Assembly (NCBI GenBank): GCA_019671005.1
Contig: CM033752.1
Coordinates: 496,001 to 560,000, forward strand
DNA: 64,000 nt
Origin: Hibiscus mutabilis
Lineage: Eukaryota > Streptophyta > Magnoliopsida > Malvales > Malvaceae
Direction of reading: 5' to 3'
The notes below the pieces were generated by a model. The model did not search any database. It saw only the letters and a list, made by a program, of their open reading frames with translations, and was not told where the DNA came from. The stretch's first letter is position 1, and each line of letters starts with the position of its first letter. The position numbers were made by a program, and so were the translations under genes. Shown here piece after piece: positions 47,640 to 58,992 of the stretch.

Positions 47640-48050
47640 TGCTATATTGTGAATTTGTGATTGCCCTTTTTTCTCAACATATATATAATATGTTTCCTTG
47701 GAAACAAAAGGAGAGACAAATGAGCATTAATATAACAAATGAAAACCAATTTGCCTTATAAAGCTCAAAGCTTAAAATTAATGGCTTAATATGGTATATA
47801 TTTATGTACAAACAGACTAAAATCAATCCCCAAAGTCACTACAATTAGTAAATACTAACTAATTCCACAACAAATACAAAAAAAAGTCGATCGAAAAAAA
47901 AACTCATTCTCGTACAATATACAACACACTTCTTCCTCAAAGTACGAAGGGCCAAACCAACACTTTTTAAGCACCCTATCAAACCCATAATACACGTGAT
48001 TGAAACAAAGAAAACGAACCTTAGCAGTACAGTGGATATCACAGCATAGG
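47640..48050 (-). promoter_or_regulatory. Upstream region of copy 1
   Basis: GAAAACCAATTTGCCTTATA with following AAGCTCAAAGCTTAAA (47740-47775) is conserved upstream of copy 2 (59850-59890), pointing to a shared promoter block; the minus strand reads TTATAAGG, a possible TATA. No other gene is seen. Confidence 0.45.
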
Positions 48051-48056
48051 TTATGT

Positions 48057-49571
48057 TTGGAAGTTTTCGGTTGTCAAATTGTTGCAACTGCTACTTCCAA
48101 AGCTCGAATTGGTTCGCTCACTCTGGATGCCAAAGCAAGAACTTCGGGTGACATTTCCCATCGACCAATTTTTCTACCCCAACTAGATCCCCTGGGAAGT
48201 ATACCACCACTGTATTTCTAATATCTGGAGATAACTCTCCTAATTCTCCCTCCTTGACATTTTCACTTCCGATTCCGAGTTGCCCTTCGCAATGATCTGT
48301 GCCCGCACCAATATCACCCCACGACCTTCCCCATATTTGGACTCATAAAACCAGCGGGTTGTGTTGGTAACACAGGTTCCCTGGGCACCTTTGCCCTGAA
48401 ATTGTTCCTGGATAATGGAATGCTGGAGCAAAATATCTCCTAGGCCACTCCTTCGTTATAAGGGTTTGCTCTACGATCGTATCGATATCTGAAATTCTCA
48501 AATGTTGTCTGCAGAAGCAAGAAACAGAGTGTTACATTTATCTAACAAATGAACTAAGGTACCCATATATTAACGGCCTCTGCAACATTATTATGACAAC
48601 CGAAGGAAGAGTATCTTACCTGATTTGTACCGATCAAATACAAATGAAACCACCAACAAACCACATTGCAGATTGAACAGTGTGAGCAGAGAGGAGGCCT
48701 ATAAAACCATGCAAACGTCACAATATTTGATCTTCACAGTGATTCCATTGACCTCCATTTCTTTAATGCGTGGCAATCGTAACAGCCCCAGCATCTGCAT
48801 TTCCTTCAAAACTTTCTGGCTCTGGAGGAATGATACCAGGATCGCTTCCGGATGTTAGCAATAGAGGCTGTATAAGCTATGATGATAGAAAATTACAAAC
48901 TGGAGTCTATAGAGTATATACCTTAGGCAACAACAAAAGGGAGTCTATCACCAATCTTAACAATAGCAGTTAGTAAACATCATGAACTAACATTTAATTG
49001 GGGAAATGTTGAAGGAAAGAAAATTTACAGTTTATCCTTCCTAGAAATGCTACCTCACCATAATACCATAATCTTCATTACATGTAATAAAAGTTTTCCA
49101 AATATAGCAACTCATTCAAACATGGAAATTGTGGAGAGATTTACATAGAGAGTGAAGACAAGAGCAAGAGCCATGATTGAAATGCCCCAATGAAGAGGAA
49201 AATCATCCATCAATTTCCTGGCAACAAATACACTATAAGTAAAATAGTCGGCCCTAATGATCTTACATCTGGTCCAAATATAAACCTCCCTTGAAATAAA
49301 AAAAAAAATCTGCAAACAATGGAAAGGAAATCATAAGTTTAATGCCTTGAAAAATTCACAGAGAAAAATGTCGTCTTTTTAACTATTACTTGTAATGAAA
49401 ATTACTATATGAATAGGATAGAAAGTGGGAAAAGAAGGATTTTGAAGGCTAAATAAAAAGGGGGAGAAAAGCTTACATTGCTGCCTTTCCAAGATTGGTA
49501 AACCCGTAAATGATCAGAGCCGCGCCAATGGAACCCGGATCCCATCGCTGGGGTGGCGGCACGACATACAT
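48057..49571 (-). pseudogene. DHHC S-acyltransferase pseudogene, catalytic segment lost
   Basis: Homologous to plant DHHC palmitoyltransferases of the PAT type, four-transmembrane enzymes that attach fatty acids to protein Cys. Exons: 49571-49477 (MYVVPPPQR, frameshift, LRVYQSWKGSN), 49309-49145 (GRFIFGPDVRSL, frameshift, FVARKLMDDFPLHWGISIMA), 48867-48620 (TSGSDPGIIPPEPESFEGNA, frameshifts, YRPPLCSHCSICN) and 48508 to about 48057 (TTFENFRYRYDRRANPYNEG, then stops). SICN joins directly to FHLYLIGTNQ: the Cys-rich core with the DHHC tetrad and about two membrane spans is gone. Multiple frameshifts and stops confirm a dead gene. Confidence 0.88.
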
Positions 49572-49589
49572 CTACAAGCGGCAAACAGG

Positions 49590-50080
49590 TCATTTCGAGT
49601 TAACTTCGGTTTGAGTCAGGTTCGGTTTTAATTCGAGTCCATGGTAATTTCGGTTTGGGTGTCGGATCAGTTATTTTTCGAGTCGGGTCAGTGTTGGGTT
49701 AATAAGAAATCGATCAGTTTAAGTCGGGTTTTCAGGCCAAGTTAAATTTTTACACCCGATATATGACTTCATTTAGTATGTATATTTGGTTTTTTTGTGA
49801 GTTGTGCGATAGTTTACCTTCTATATTTCTTTATTTATTTTAATATGTTTTTTTTTTATTTTGGGTTGCTTCGCTTAGGGTTATTTTCGGTTCGGATGAA
49901 ATTGGTTCGAGTCTATTTAGTTAGGTAGAAAATTGGTACGAGTCTATTTTTGGTTCAACTAAAATTCGGTCGATTTCGATTCAGTTTAATTTATTTCGGA
50001 TTTCAAATTAAATTCAAATTATCGTGTTCGGGTCGATTTTGGCTTTCGGTTCGAATAAATCAGTTTAGGTCTCGAGAAGG
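49590..50080. repeat. CGGTTCGAGT-rich repeat
   Basis: Dense TTCGGTTTGAGTC, TCGAGTCGGGTC and CGGTTCG variants, like the interior of the 45637 MITE family but without visible ends or TSD. It abuts the start of the DHHC pseudogene. Confidence 0.5.
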
Positions 50081-50449
50081 AGCTTTTAAGCAGATAAATG
50101 GAAACAAAGGAATCGGCGCAAGGCATGAGCTTTTACAAACAAAGGGGACAGAGGTTGGGGGATTTTTGTTTACCTTACTAATAATTTGAAGTATAAAATC
50201 ACAATTTACCCCATTGTTTTCAGCCACTAGTAGTACTTGCTAATGCTACATGTAGTGTATAGGTGTTCGATATCAGCTATCATATACCTTACTCGCCCTT
50301 TTGGTTAAGATTGAAAGAAATATCAGTCAAGGAGTTTAATTATACCTTTTAAGGTAGAGTCTTAAACTTTAATAAAATATTTATCCAATCAAAATTGGAT
50401 ATATAAAAAGCTTAAAGGTCTAGTTAGCTCTCTTAAAAAATCAATTTAA
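50081..50449. other. Intergenic, nothing recognised
   Basis: No gene or clear repeat structure is visible. Confidence 0.4.
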
Positions 50450-50638
50450 CCTTTACGATTTTTTACACTAAATTTAGTCATTATAATTTAAATTATGATC
50501 AAATTAGTTTTTCTGTAACGTTGATTGCATTGACTGTCAAGATTCACTAACAGTTAACGCTGTCAACGTAACAAAACAGCTAATTTGATCATAATTTAAA
50601 TTATAAAGGCAAAATTAAGTGTAAAAAACTCATAAAGG
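50450..50638. mobile_element. Foldback MITE, copy 1
   Basis: About 85-bp arms form an inverted repeat: TTATAATTTAAATTATGATC occurs on the left and its reverse complement GATCATAATTTAAATTATAA on the right. A short centre (near 50540-50560) separates them. Confidence 0.75.
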
Positions 50639-50811
50639 CTTTCTTGATTTTTTGTTTTTTTACTAAGACTAAATTTACCCTTAATTTCACAAACTCCTTG
50701 GAGTTGAAGAAAAATGGGAAGAAAAGCAGTACCAATAAGAAGAATCAAAAGACGAAATAGGATAGTCATGGCGATCACATAAACACTGCAAAGAAATAAT
50801 TGTTAGTATTT

Positions 50812-51000
50812 CCCTCATGAATTTTTTTACACTTAATTCAGTTCTTATAGTCAAATTATGAGCAAATCAACATTTTTGTGACATTGATCGCGTTAACCGT
50901 TAGTAAACTCTAACAGTCAATGCGGACAACGTTACAGAATGATTGATTTGATCGTAATTTAGATTGTGGGGCCTACATTTAGTGCAAAAATTCATAAGGG
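50812..51000. mobile_element. Foldback MITE, copy 2
   Basis: Same family and size as 50450-50638, more degraded: arms start TCATGAATTTTTTTACAC and end GTGCAAAAATTCATAAGG. The central TAACCGTTAGT / AACTCTAACAGTCAATGC is comparable. Confidence 0.7.
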
Positions 51001-51665
51001 CTAGATTAATTTTTGATTTTTCATTGAGGGCTAATTTAACCTTTAAGTCAAGATAAAATAAATTCATATAAGAAAAATTCATGATTTCACCCTTTTTCCC
51101 TCCCGTGAGAAATTCATAGTAATAGTGAGTGAGCCTGCTGTGCGTCAATCTAAAAAAAATTAAAAAAATAATCAACTTAAAATATTATAAAAATATCTAA
51201 CCTTTTTTATCTTAAATATTACCGACACAACCTAAATGTAATACATTTTGATAACATTTATAGCATTTTCGGTTGTAACCTAAAATGTTATCCTACACAT
51301 ACTCTAAAATATTATCCACGCATAATCTAAAATATTATATATCTTAATAACATTTAGGTTGGTCGTTTTTAGCCCTTTTTTTATGTCGTTTTTTATATTC
51401 ATTGAGTATAGACCACTTGAAATGAATGAATAAAATAAAACATTAGATTATGTGAATTCAATAGTGTGCTTTAGCAATTTGTTTTTGATAACATCATATC
51501 TTTCCTTTCTCATTCATCAACAAAGAATGCTGATGACTGCATTGAAGGATTTCTCATTTTTATAATGGTAAAATGCAAAGAAGGCAATGTTGTGGAATGA
51601 ACTGAAGATGTTTACGCAGTACAGAATCCAATAAATTGACTTTTACATTACAGGAGACATCAATT
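51001..51665. other. Intergenic, A/T-rich
   Basis: Short repeated CTAAAATRTTAT phrases at 51270-51340 suggest an old MITE. No gene is seen. Confidence 0.4.
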
Positions 51666-51739
51666 GGTTCCATGTAGTGGTGGTTGGCACTTTGAACTTT
51701 GAATCTAGCGATCTGTGTTCAACTCCCGTTGGGGGACCT
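51666..51739 (+). pseudogene. tRNA-Gln-like pseudogene
   Basis: GGTTCCATG at the 5' end, CTTTGAATCT around a TTG anticodon, TTCAACTCCC as a B-box/T-loop and GGGGGACCT at the 3' end follow a plant tRNA-Gln. The D-arm lacks about three bases, the anticodon stem has a mismatch and the T stem is weak, so it is not expected to function. It may be a SINE head. Confidence 0.5.
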
Positions 51740-51973
51740 TTTTCATTTTGTCTGCTGCAATATATTCAGCCGGGCAGACATAATTGCAATTTCTTGGCCT
51801 ACGAATTTAATTTATTAACAACACTAACACTATTTTACATTTTTTTGTCCAACTATAAACTCATTACTATTTATTGTTTCAAAGGAAAATCCATTGCTGC
51901 TTTGAAGTAAATATACAAATCTTCACTGTTACCAACTTTCTTCCTCTGCTTGTACAAAAGAAATAAGTAGCCG

Positions 51974-52160
51974 TCACCCGTTGGATGAATCCGAAGCATT
52001 TTCCGCACTCTGTAGTCTTTTATCTTTCCAACTCTCCCCCCACATCTTGGCCTCGGCAACAGCTCGTTCTCTGTTGAAATCCCTGTCTAACATCCTGGTT
52101 GTTTCCTTGGGAGACTCGTTGTTCTCGGCCACTTTCTCGCTAACCCTTTTAAGCAGCTCC
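51974..52160 (-). pseudogene. Frameshifted C-terminal tail of the PBL kinase
   Basis: Reads RVSEKVAENNESPKETTRML, then DRERAVAEAKMWGE-like text (here NRERAVAEAKMWGESW). Such tails occur in other PBL proteins. A one-base indel close to 52155-52165 separates it from the kinase frame. Confidence 0.75.
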
Positions 52161-53910
52161 ATGCGCGCCGTATGGATGGGAAGTCAAGTAATCAAGAGCA
52201 AGCACTATATCAGTAATAAAGGGTCTGCGATTAGCATTGTCTTGGATGCATAGGAAGGCCACCTCTAGAGCCTTCTTCATGGTTGACTTGGAGAAGCGAC
52301 CTCTCAGCAGCGGATCCGCTAAGTTGAAAATGTTCATTCCATCTCTCAACAATGGCCGTGCCTGCAAAATTTTCAACATAATCATTTGCTCCAAAGTATC
52401 TTTAACTGGAACTTGGCTTCTTCTATATCATGTGTTTTCAGCCATGGACTTTACTAAGAAAGCTTTAAATGGCATTTCTTTGAGAAGCAACCATTAAAGT
52501 AAAACAGTTTCAGCTAAATAATACGTAATCGAAGTATTACCCAATCAACAAGGAATCGTTCTTCACGAGCACGGCTGTAATCGAAAGCTTTACGCCCAGT
52601 AATCAGCTCCAATAAGACTACCCCAAAACTAAAGATGTCAGACTTCATAGTCAATTTTCCACTGATGAGGTACTCAGGGGCACAGTAACCATGGGTTCCC
52701 ATGATCTTGGTGGAAACATGTGATTTATCTCCGCTTGGACCGAATTTTGCAAGGCCGAAATCAGAGAGTTTGGGGTTGAATCCCTTGTCTAACAGTATGT
52801 TAGATGACTTCAAATCTCTATATATAACAGGAGGATTAGCTTCAGTGTGAAGATATTCCAGGCCTTTGGCTGCACCAGCAGCGATTGTCATTCTTGTATT
52901 CCAATCCAAAGGTTTCTGATCAGGTGTAAGATCTGCAAAAAAGAAACATTGTTCATATATTTTTCAAAAGATGCAGAAACAAGGGTACCGTTTCTAGGAA
53001 AAGAAAATGGAAAAAGGGTACTGAAACAAGAGGATGTGACAATATTACAATGGAGGTGATCTTCCAAGGATCCCTGCTGCATGTACTCGTATACAAGAAG
53101 GCGTTGATCCCCTTCGGCACAATAACCAATCAAATTGACAAGATTATGGTGACGCAAAAGAGAAAGCATGAGAACTTCTACAAGGAATTCCTTCTCCCCT
53201 TGGAGCCCTGTCTTATCAAGTTGCTTCACAGCTACAACCTGCTAAAAACCAAGTGCATGTGATTAGGATTACGAAGGAAATAACGAAAAATGTTGCAGGC
53301 AAAGAAGAATGTACCTGACCAGTGCCTTTTAATTTCCCCTTATAAACGGCCCCGAATCCTCCTTGCCCTATTAAAGATTCTTTGCTGAAATTTTTTGTTG
53401 CCTTTGCAAGTTGTTGATAGTTGAAAGTATGAGCCCTGTTGCCATCGTTAGGTTCATCGGTTGCAGCAGATGATCCGCTTCTTAAGCCTGCAATGCTTTT
53501 TGATTCTACTGAACCACCTCCTGTTTCTGTCCAGACATATCACTCCACTATGATTAACATCAAATTTTCAGAAATCTTGGAAATTCAAACATATTTTTAG
53601 GTGTATCAAGGTGTGCTATAGAAACATATTATGGATCCAAAGAATCTTATTCACCGGTTTCTATCAGAACATATCCAAAATCAATTGAAAACATCCATCT
53701 TTCACAAACCCAAAGCTTCATTCCAACTAAGCCTTAAACCCTTCATTAGTTCAGCAAATCAAGTGAAGACAAGATGATTGAGGCATATATATATCCCAGA
53801 TAGAAGAAGAAATTGCATAAAAGAAACTGACCAGAAGACAATTGAGGTTTGCATTTTCTGCTATGTTCTTTCTTGCCTTTGGTCCAACTAAAACAAGGGC
53901 AATAACCCAT
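52149..53910 (-). CDS. PBL-type receptor-like cytoplasmic kinase (RLCK-VII)
   Basis: Five exons: 53910-53832, 53526-53315, 53238-53049, 52932-52541, 52361-52149; phases agree and give about 361 residues. MGYCPCFSW is an acylation-type N-terminus as in PBS1-like kinases, which relay receptor-kinase signals at the plasma membrane. Kinase motifs are intact: GQGGFGAVYKG loop, VAVK lysine, VIYRDLKSSN catalytic loop, DFGLAK, GTHGYCAPEY, SDIFSFGVVLLELITGRKAF. The exon 3 donor (ATT|GTAATA) is weak and changes one expected Asp to Tyr. The frame stops after SHPYGAHGAA, yet homologous tail text (VSEKVAENNESPKETTRMLD) continues one frame over to about 51977. It may be a live kinase with a shortened tail, or an early pseudogene. 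Confidence 0.85.
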
Positions 53911-54029
53911 TTGCTGCAGATCAATTAAACGAAAAGCTTTCAGTTTTTGAAATGTAAGACTAAAAGATTTGAGTTGATAATGAACAGTTAAAAGAAGAGT
54001 GATCCACACCACATTAGAATCTTCAATTA

Positions 54030-54578
54030 TAAACAAACTCTCAATTGAATGAAATGTATATTAGGGATTATTGTTTTAAAATATGAAAAAGAAAAAGCTG
54101 TAGTCAGGATCATGTACTTAAATTCAAAGGGGGAAAAAGATCCATTTAATGAGATATGTTGCCATCCCATCCCATCCCATCCCATCCCATCAGTAGTAAT
54201 TTTGAGGTAACTTGCAAGGAAAGAACAGAGGTTTCTTTCCTTGTTTGATTTAGACTGATTCCCCACTATTCTTCTATTTGATAGGAATAATATTTATTTA
54301 TAATGAAATTTCAATTGTTTTTTTTTTCACTTATTAAAAAGGAAAATCACCCTTCATCATCACCTTAACCTAAATGAACCTCCCAAAAGAAAGACAGTAG
54401 AGAAACAATTACTTGTGTTCTTCACTTTCTTCAACCCAATTCACAATCAGAAAATCAGATATATATTCCTTAATTTCTTGAATTCAAATGAAAAAATAAA
54501 CAGAAACATATATATCCATATGAACGAAAAACCCGACTCCCTATGATAACAAAAATAAGAACATCGTATATATTCATT
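54030..54578. other. Intergenic; promoter side of the kinase
   Basis: Holds a (CCCAT)n microsatellite at 54162-54191, in the likely 5' leader or promoter of the kinase. No ORF of interest and no clear TATA box can be assigned. Confidence 0.5.
54162..54191. repeat. (CCCAT)n microsatellite
   Basis: Six tandem CCATC/CCCAT units. Confidence 0.95.
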
Positions 54579-56905
54579 CTATATGAATGATTCAGTTTTC
54601 ACAGTGTATTTCCTAGAACTACAAAAGGCACGAATCTGATTTTCATCTGTTGTTCCCAAGCCAGAGAGTTGGATGCCGTATTGTTCCAACCTATGAATAT
54701 CGCGAGGAATCGGAGATTGCCACTCGCCCTCCCCCCAAGCTGGAGGAAGAAGTGGTGTGAAAGCACACTGATTCGGCTGCCCCCGACAACTCAATGGCCC
54801 AGCAAATCGGTTCCATCCATGTCCCCACCCCACCAAAAGCTTCAAACCTTCTGCCAACAAGTTACCCTGGAAGTTGCTTAGGAAAGAAAACCTCGAAGAT
54901 GTAGAATTTTCCCCTGAAAAGACCAAGCAACTATAAGATCATACTGCATCACAAATGAGTATAATATATGATCCAGCTAAATAAGCCAGGAATGCAGGGA
55001 GAAGGGTTTCCTATACTGTTAGCAGCAGCTAATGCATCAATTAACTGAGCATAGGTAGTCCCAACACGTCTGTGAGCCCCTGAAACAACTGCATGCCTTG
55101 CACGAGATGCAAGAAAGAAGTCCACAAAAGCAACCCACCTAGGTGCCGGTCCCCAATATTTCACTCTAAAATCCAAACTTGGTGATGCATTAATAGGAAG
55201 GTTATTTATCATTTTCAGGGTGTGTTTGTACTTTTTTTTTTTTGGAGGGTGGGGTGGGTAGTCAATATTGTTACCTCAGCTACTTCAGTTATATTTGGTG
55301 TGATGCCTTTTACAAAAGAGGGCGTATCAGATATTACAACCACCCTGGGTCTTGACCTTGCTGTAAGTTGCGTATTGCTCTTCTGAGGCAGTTTAATGCA
55401 GCCTGTGCAGCTCTTACCGACCTGAAACATGGAACACAAGAACCAGCATCACTAATTAGTTGATAATCCTTCTAGAAAATTCTTTTCAAGAATGCAGTGT
55501 GTTTTTAAAGCATGTGAAATTTATATTTATAATTTATGTGAGGATATTCAGATTTTAGAACTTCTCAGCAGAGAATTGCCAGCCAATGCATGCAACAAAA
55601 CAGGAATTGTTTTTCTCCAATTACCTATTCATAAGCAACCGCATGTGCAATGTAATATCAGGGTCCCTACCACCACCAATAACCCAATTTACTGCTTCCT
55701 CAACATCTCTTGAAGGTGAAATAAGTATTCTCATTAGTTCTCCAAACACATTAGGCCGTGAAAGAAGAGATTCTGGCTTTCCAAGTAACTGGGAAACAGC
55801 ATTCCTCATAACAGGATGTATGTTCTTCAAGAAAAACTGGGCTGCTACAGCATCTGTGGTGCCTTGATACCTAAAATATTATAGTGATGCAACCATAAAT
55901 TCAAAAATACTAGGACAATTTCTATCAACAGAGTCGACACTCTACCATATGATAGGTTGGCGCTACTTCCTCCAATTGCCACAGAGAGCATTTGTTTTTG
56001 TTGGCTTCTCAAAATCATCAATCCTCATCACAAGATGCCTTCCATACTTTTTTACATAACCATTTTGTCTCCATAAATGCTTAACTTCTCTCAATGTAAA
56101 GGTGAGATTGAAATACAAAATGTAATCCCCAAACGGATATTTACGCCTGAACAATGACAAGTGAAAAACATAAATGAACACAAGAAAAGCATGAGAGGCA
56201 TAACTGGGAGGGATGGACAGGGGGGGCTGAAGGGGCAGTCACCCCTTAAAAATTTAAAATTCGTATATGATTTAAAAATTTTCTATGTATTTTCTCTTGA
56301 AATTATATTTTCGGCCCCTAAAATTTTATAATTTTATAAGTTCATCCCTAGAATTTTCTAGGTTCGCCTAGGGCCCATGCAAAATCATTCACATGTTTTC
56401 TAAGACACAACCCTGCTTGGTTTCCTAGGGGGAAATGCAATTGAATTTTATACCAGGATATAGCAGTAACCAAGTAAATCATTAGACAAATAAGAACATT
56501 TAAAACACAAAACAGAAGGGATTGAGAAGAACCAATATTATGCCTGGTTTGCCCAATGATCAGCGACCGATTCAGCATCACACTTAAGGCAGCAGCAGTT
56601 AATAACTTGTACATTTCATTCCCAAAGCCAGCTTTAGATGCTTTTCCCATCACAAACCCATGTCTACAGAAGTGCTCTGAAGGAAGTCCACGAATTATTG
56701 GAGCACCTGAAAGTAGAAAATAAAATCCCATCCGAGTTCAGTTGCCTCACAATACTTTCAAAAGTAATATATATTCAAAAGATTACCATTTACTGAAAAG
56801 TGAGTTTGAATGACCCTTCGAACTCTAAAGAGTCTCCTTCACAATCTTCCCTTTAAAAAGCTTGCCCATTTCCTCTACCGTAGCACAGGTCTTGGCTGGA
56901 ACTTA
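54579..56905 (-). pseudogene. Fucosyltransferase-like (NodZ-type) pseudogene
   Basis: Seven exon remnants: about 56905-56788, 56706-56544, 56146-55946, 55870-55625, 55421-55275, about 55212-55017 and 54913-54579. Text such as GFGNEMYKLLTAAALSVMLN, VNWVIGGGRDPDITLHMRLL, AVVSGAHRRVGTTYAQLIDA and PLSCRGQPNQCAFTPLLPP matches, from memory, a plant family annotated as alpha-(1,6)-fucosyltransferase-like. Breaks: an extra T near 56824-56830, a TAG replacing an expected Trp at 55963-55965, a frameshift near 55380, and a lost piece after ITEVAE. The donor at 56543 is GC, not GT. N-terminal exons are missing. A repeat sits in the intron at 56200-56380. Confidence 0.75.
56200..56380. repeat. MITE-like fragment in intron
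   Basis: GGGGGGCTGAAGGGGCAGTC on the left, TAGGTTCGCCTAGGGC on the right, A/T-rich inside, like the 46512 element. No clear TSD. Confidence 0.4.
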
Positions 56906-58021
56906 ATGAGTCCCTGGCTGGAACTTTGACAGTGTGATTGGATTTCCTCAATTTTTAGATTTCCTTCTTTTTTTCGTTATTGCGTCGGTGCCCAATGCCT
57001 AGTCCTTTTTTCAAAAACTTTAAGGGTAAATTGATTTTAGAAAGTCACTAAATTATACATTCGATTTTTATTTTAACAGTAGAATTATGAATTTTGTTAA
57101 TTAAATCATTCAACCATTAAAATATTTTAATCTAACAACCAAATGTTAACTTTTGATGGAATTGTCCACCTAATAGTTAAATAAATTTATATAATTATTT
57201 TTTTATTACTTATATATTTTATCAATTTAATTATTATTTTAATTTAATTAATAAATTTAAAAGTAAACTAGTGAGTGAGCTTTTAAGGTGCTTTTAATAT
57301 TGTCACTAAAATTGAAAAACTTTCAATATAGTACACATGACGTGGCACGTTCTTAAAATTGGGCAATTCACAAATTGGGCACTTTCAGAATTTCAAAAAG
57401 TACCCTAAACTTCAAAACTTATAATTTAGTCCTCAAATTTTGATTTTTCGCAAGGGTAAACTGCTCGGTGACCATCGAAATACGGGGGAGTCCTATTTTG
57501 ACCACCCAACTAAGCAATTCTTCAATCAGACTATCAAACTTTTAAATTGGTCCTATTTTGACTACCGTCGTTAAAAAACTAACAGAGAGATAACGTGGTA
57601 GTTAATAAAAAGTTATATAATTACACATTTGGTCATTGTTAGTTACCTATTATATCAATTTGGTCATAATTTTAATTTAATTAAATAAAATTAACCAACC
57701 AACCAGATGACGACACATGTCCATCTTTTTAATTTATTTAGTTTAATAGATTTAAACAACCTATCAGATGGTGACACTCGTTACCACCTGATTGGACACA
57801 ATCAAATGAAGCAAATAAAATAGAAGGTAAATGCAAGTAGTGAGAATCAATCTCACACCCAAGAGAAAAGAGGGTTTAAGTCCCAATCACTAGGCTAACT
57901 TCACTTATATAGTATGAGATGATAACATATTTTATTAAAGAATTATTTTATTAGTAAAATTATAGAGAATAAGAGGAAATTAATGAGATTCGAACTCGGG
58001 CCGGAGCTTCTTGTTCCTCAA
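56906..58021. repeat. Composite old repeats, no gene
   Basis: Phrases such as AAATTGGGCAATTCACAAAT, CTAACAGAGAGATAACGTGG and TTAATTTAATTAAATAAA are typical of plant MITE debris. Boundaries cannot be set. AGATTCGAACTCGGGCC at 57985-58001 resembles the end of a tRNA-like unit. Confidence 0.4.
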
Positions 58022-58104
58022 ACTTGTGCCATATTTCGCAACTTCATACCAGAGAAAAGAGCATAACGAAGTCCTGCAACTCCGCTGCCAATGACAACAT
58101 ACTT
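58022..58104 (-). pseudogene. AO: L-aspartate oxidase fragment
   Basis: Minus strand reads KYVVIGSGVAGLRYAL, an 11-base interruption, then EVAKYGT. This is the FAD-binding start of L-aspartate oxidase (GSGVAGLRYALEVAK pattern), the first enzyme of plastid NAD synthesis. Only about 25 residues remain and no other part is seen, so it is a relic. The GxGxxG site alone could fit other flavoenzymes, but LRYALEVAK favours this one. Confidence 0.6.
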
Positions 58105-58249
58105 TTAGGGTTTACATTACAGATTCAGCCTACGATCTTATTCGAAGAATCATTTTTTTACCCTAGTTTGTTGTTTAAATTTAGTGAGTTCAATGTATTA
58201 AAATTTTTTAAAAGGACAAAATGTAATTCGACCGGGTTACTCTTAATCC

Positions 58250-58274
58250 CAAACACAAACACAAACACAAACAA
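58250..58274. repeat. (ACAAAC)n microsatellite
   Basis: Four tandem CAAACA units. Confidence 0.9.
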
Positions 58275-58585
58275 TCTGTTTGGTTTGCCTAATAGAACCA
58301 ATCAATCCTTTGGCAAAACCAGAAGGATAGGCATCGTGTGTATTTGGTACCAACAATCATGGGAGAATTATAGTTATAGTAATAGAACTAGAAGTCGTAA
58401 CCAAAATCTTCACGTTACAGTATATTAAAATTGTTGCCCTCAGCCTCGCACCTCGAAAATAAACTCTAAGATAGACATACATATTACCCAAAAAAATAAT
58501 GTTGCCCTCCAATCATATGGATAACAAAAGAGAAAAAGTTTGATATACGGTCCATGTAAATTAAAGTTTACACATGTTTTTTAAA

Positions 58586-58718
58586 TTTAGGGGTTAGGGG
58601 TTTAGTTTAGGGTTTAAAGTTTAGGGGTTTAGGTTGTAGTATTTAGAATTTAAGGTTTAGGGTTAGGGTTAGAGTTTAGAATTTAGGGTGTTAGGGTTAG
58701 GGTTTTAGATTTTAAATT
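58586..58718. repeat. Interstitial telomere-like repeat
   Basis: Degenerate TTTAGGG/TTAGGG units such as GGGTTTAGTTTAGGGTTT and TTAGGGTTAGGGTT over about 130 bp, matching the plant telomere repeat imperfectly. Confidence 0.75.
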
Positions 58719-58965
58719 TTATAAAAAGGTTGTATAAAGTTTACACGGACTGTGTATCAAAATAAAACCCATAATAAAATAGCCCAATCAACAATAAAAA
58801 AAAAGGTGAAAACCTAAAATACTTTGAACTTTTGCTTAAGAGTCTTGAATCCTTTCCCCGCTGTTCCTCTCTTCCTCGTTCCGTCACTTGATCCCTGACC
58901 CTGCTTCAACAAACCACATAAAAATGACGTTCTTCTTCAATATAATTTCATATATAATGCTTGAA

Positions 58966-58992
58966 TTCCCATGCCCATGCCCATGCCCATGC
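58966..58992. repeat. (CCCATG)n microsatellite
   Basis: Four tandem CCCATG units in intron 2 of copy 2; copy 1 has CCCATGCATGCATG at the same place. Confidence 0.9.

Larger units (their letters stand above)
58105..58813. other. Intergenic with microsatellite and telomere-like tract
   Basis: (ACAAAC)n at 58250-58274 and TTTAGGG-like repeats at 58586-58718; otherwise nothing recognised. Confidence 0.6.

Noticed and set aside
51666..51739. Functional tRNA-Gln
   Set aside because: D-arm shortened, anticodon-stem mismatch and poor T stem; kept only as a pseudogene or SINE-like relic.
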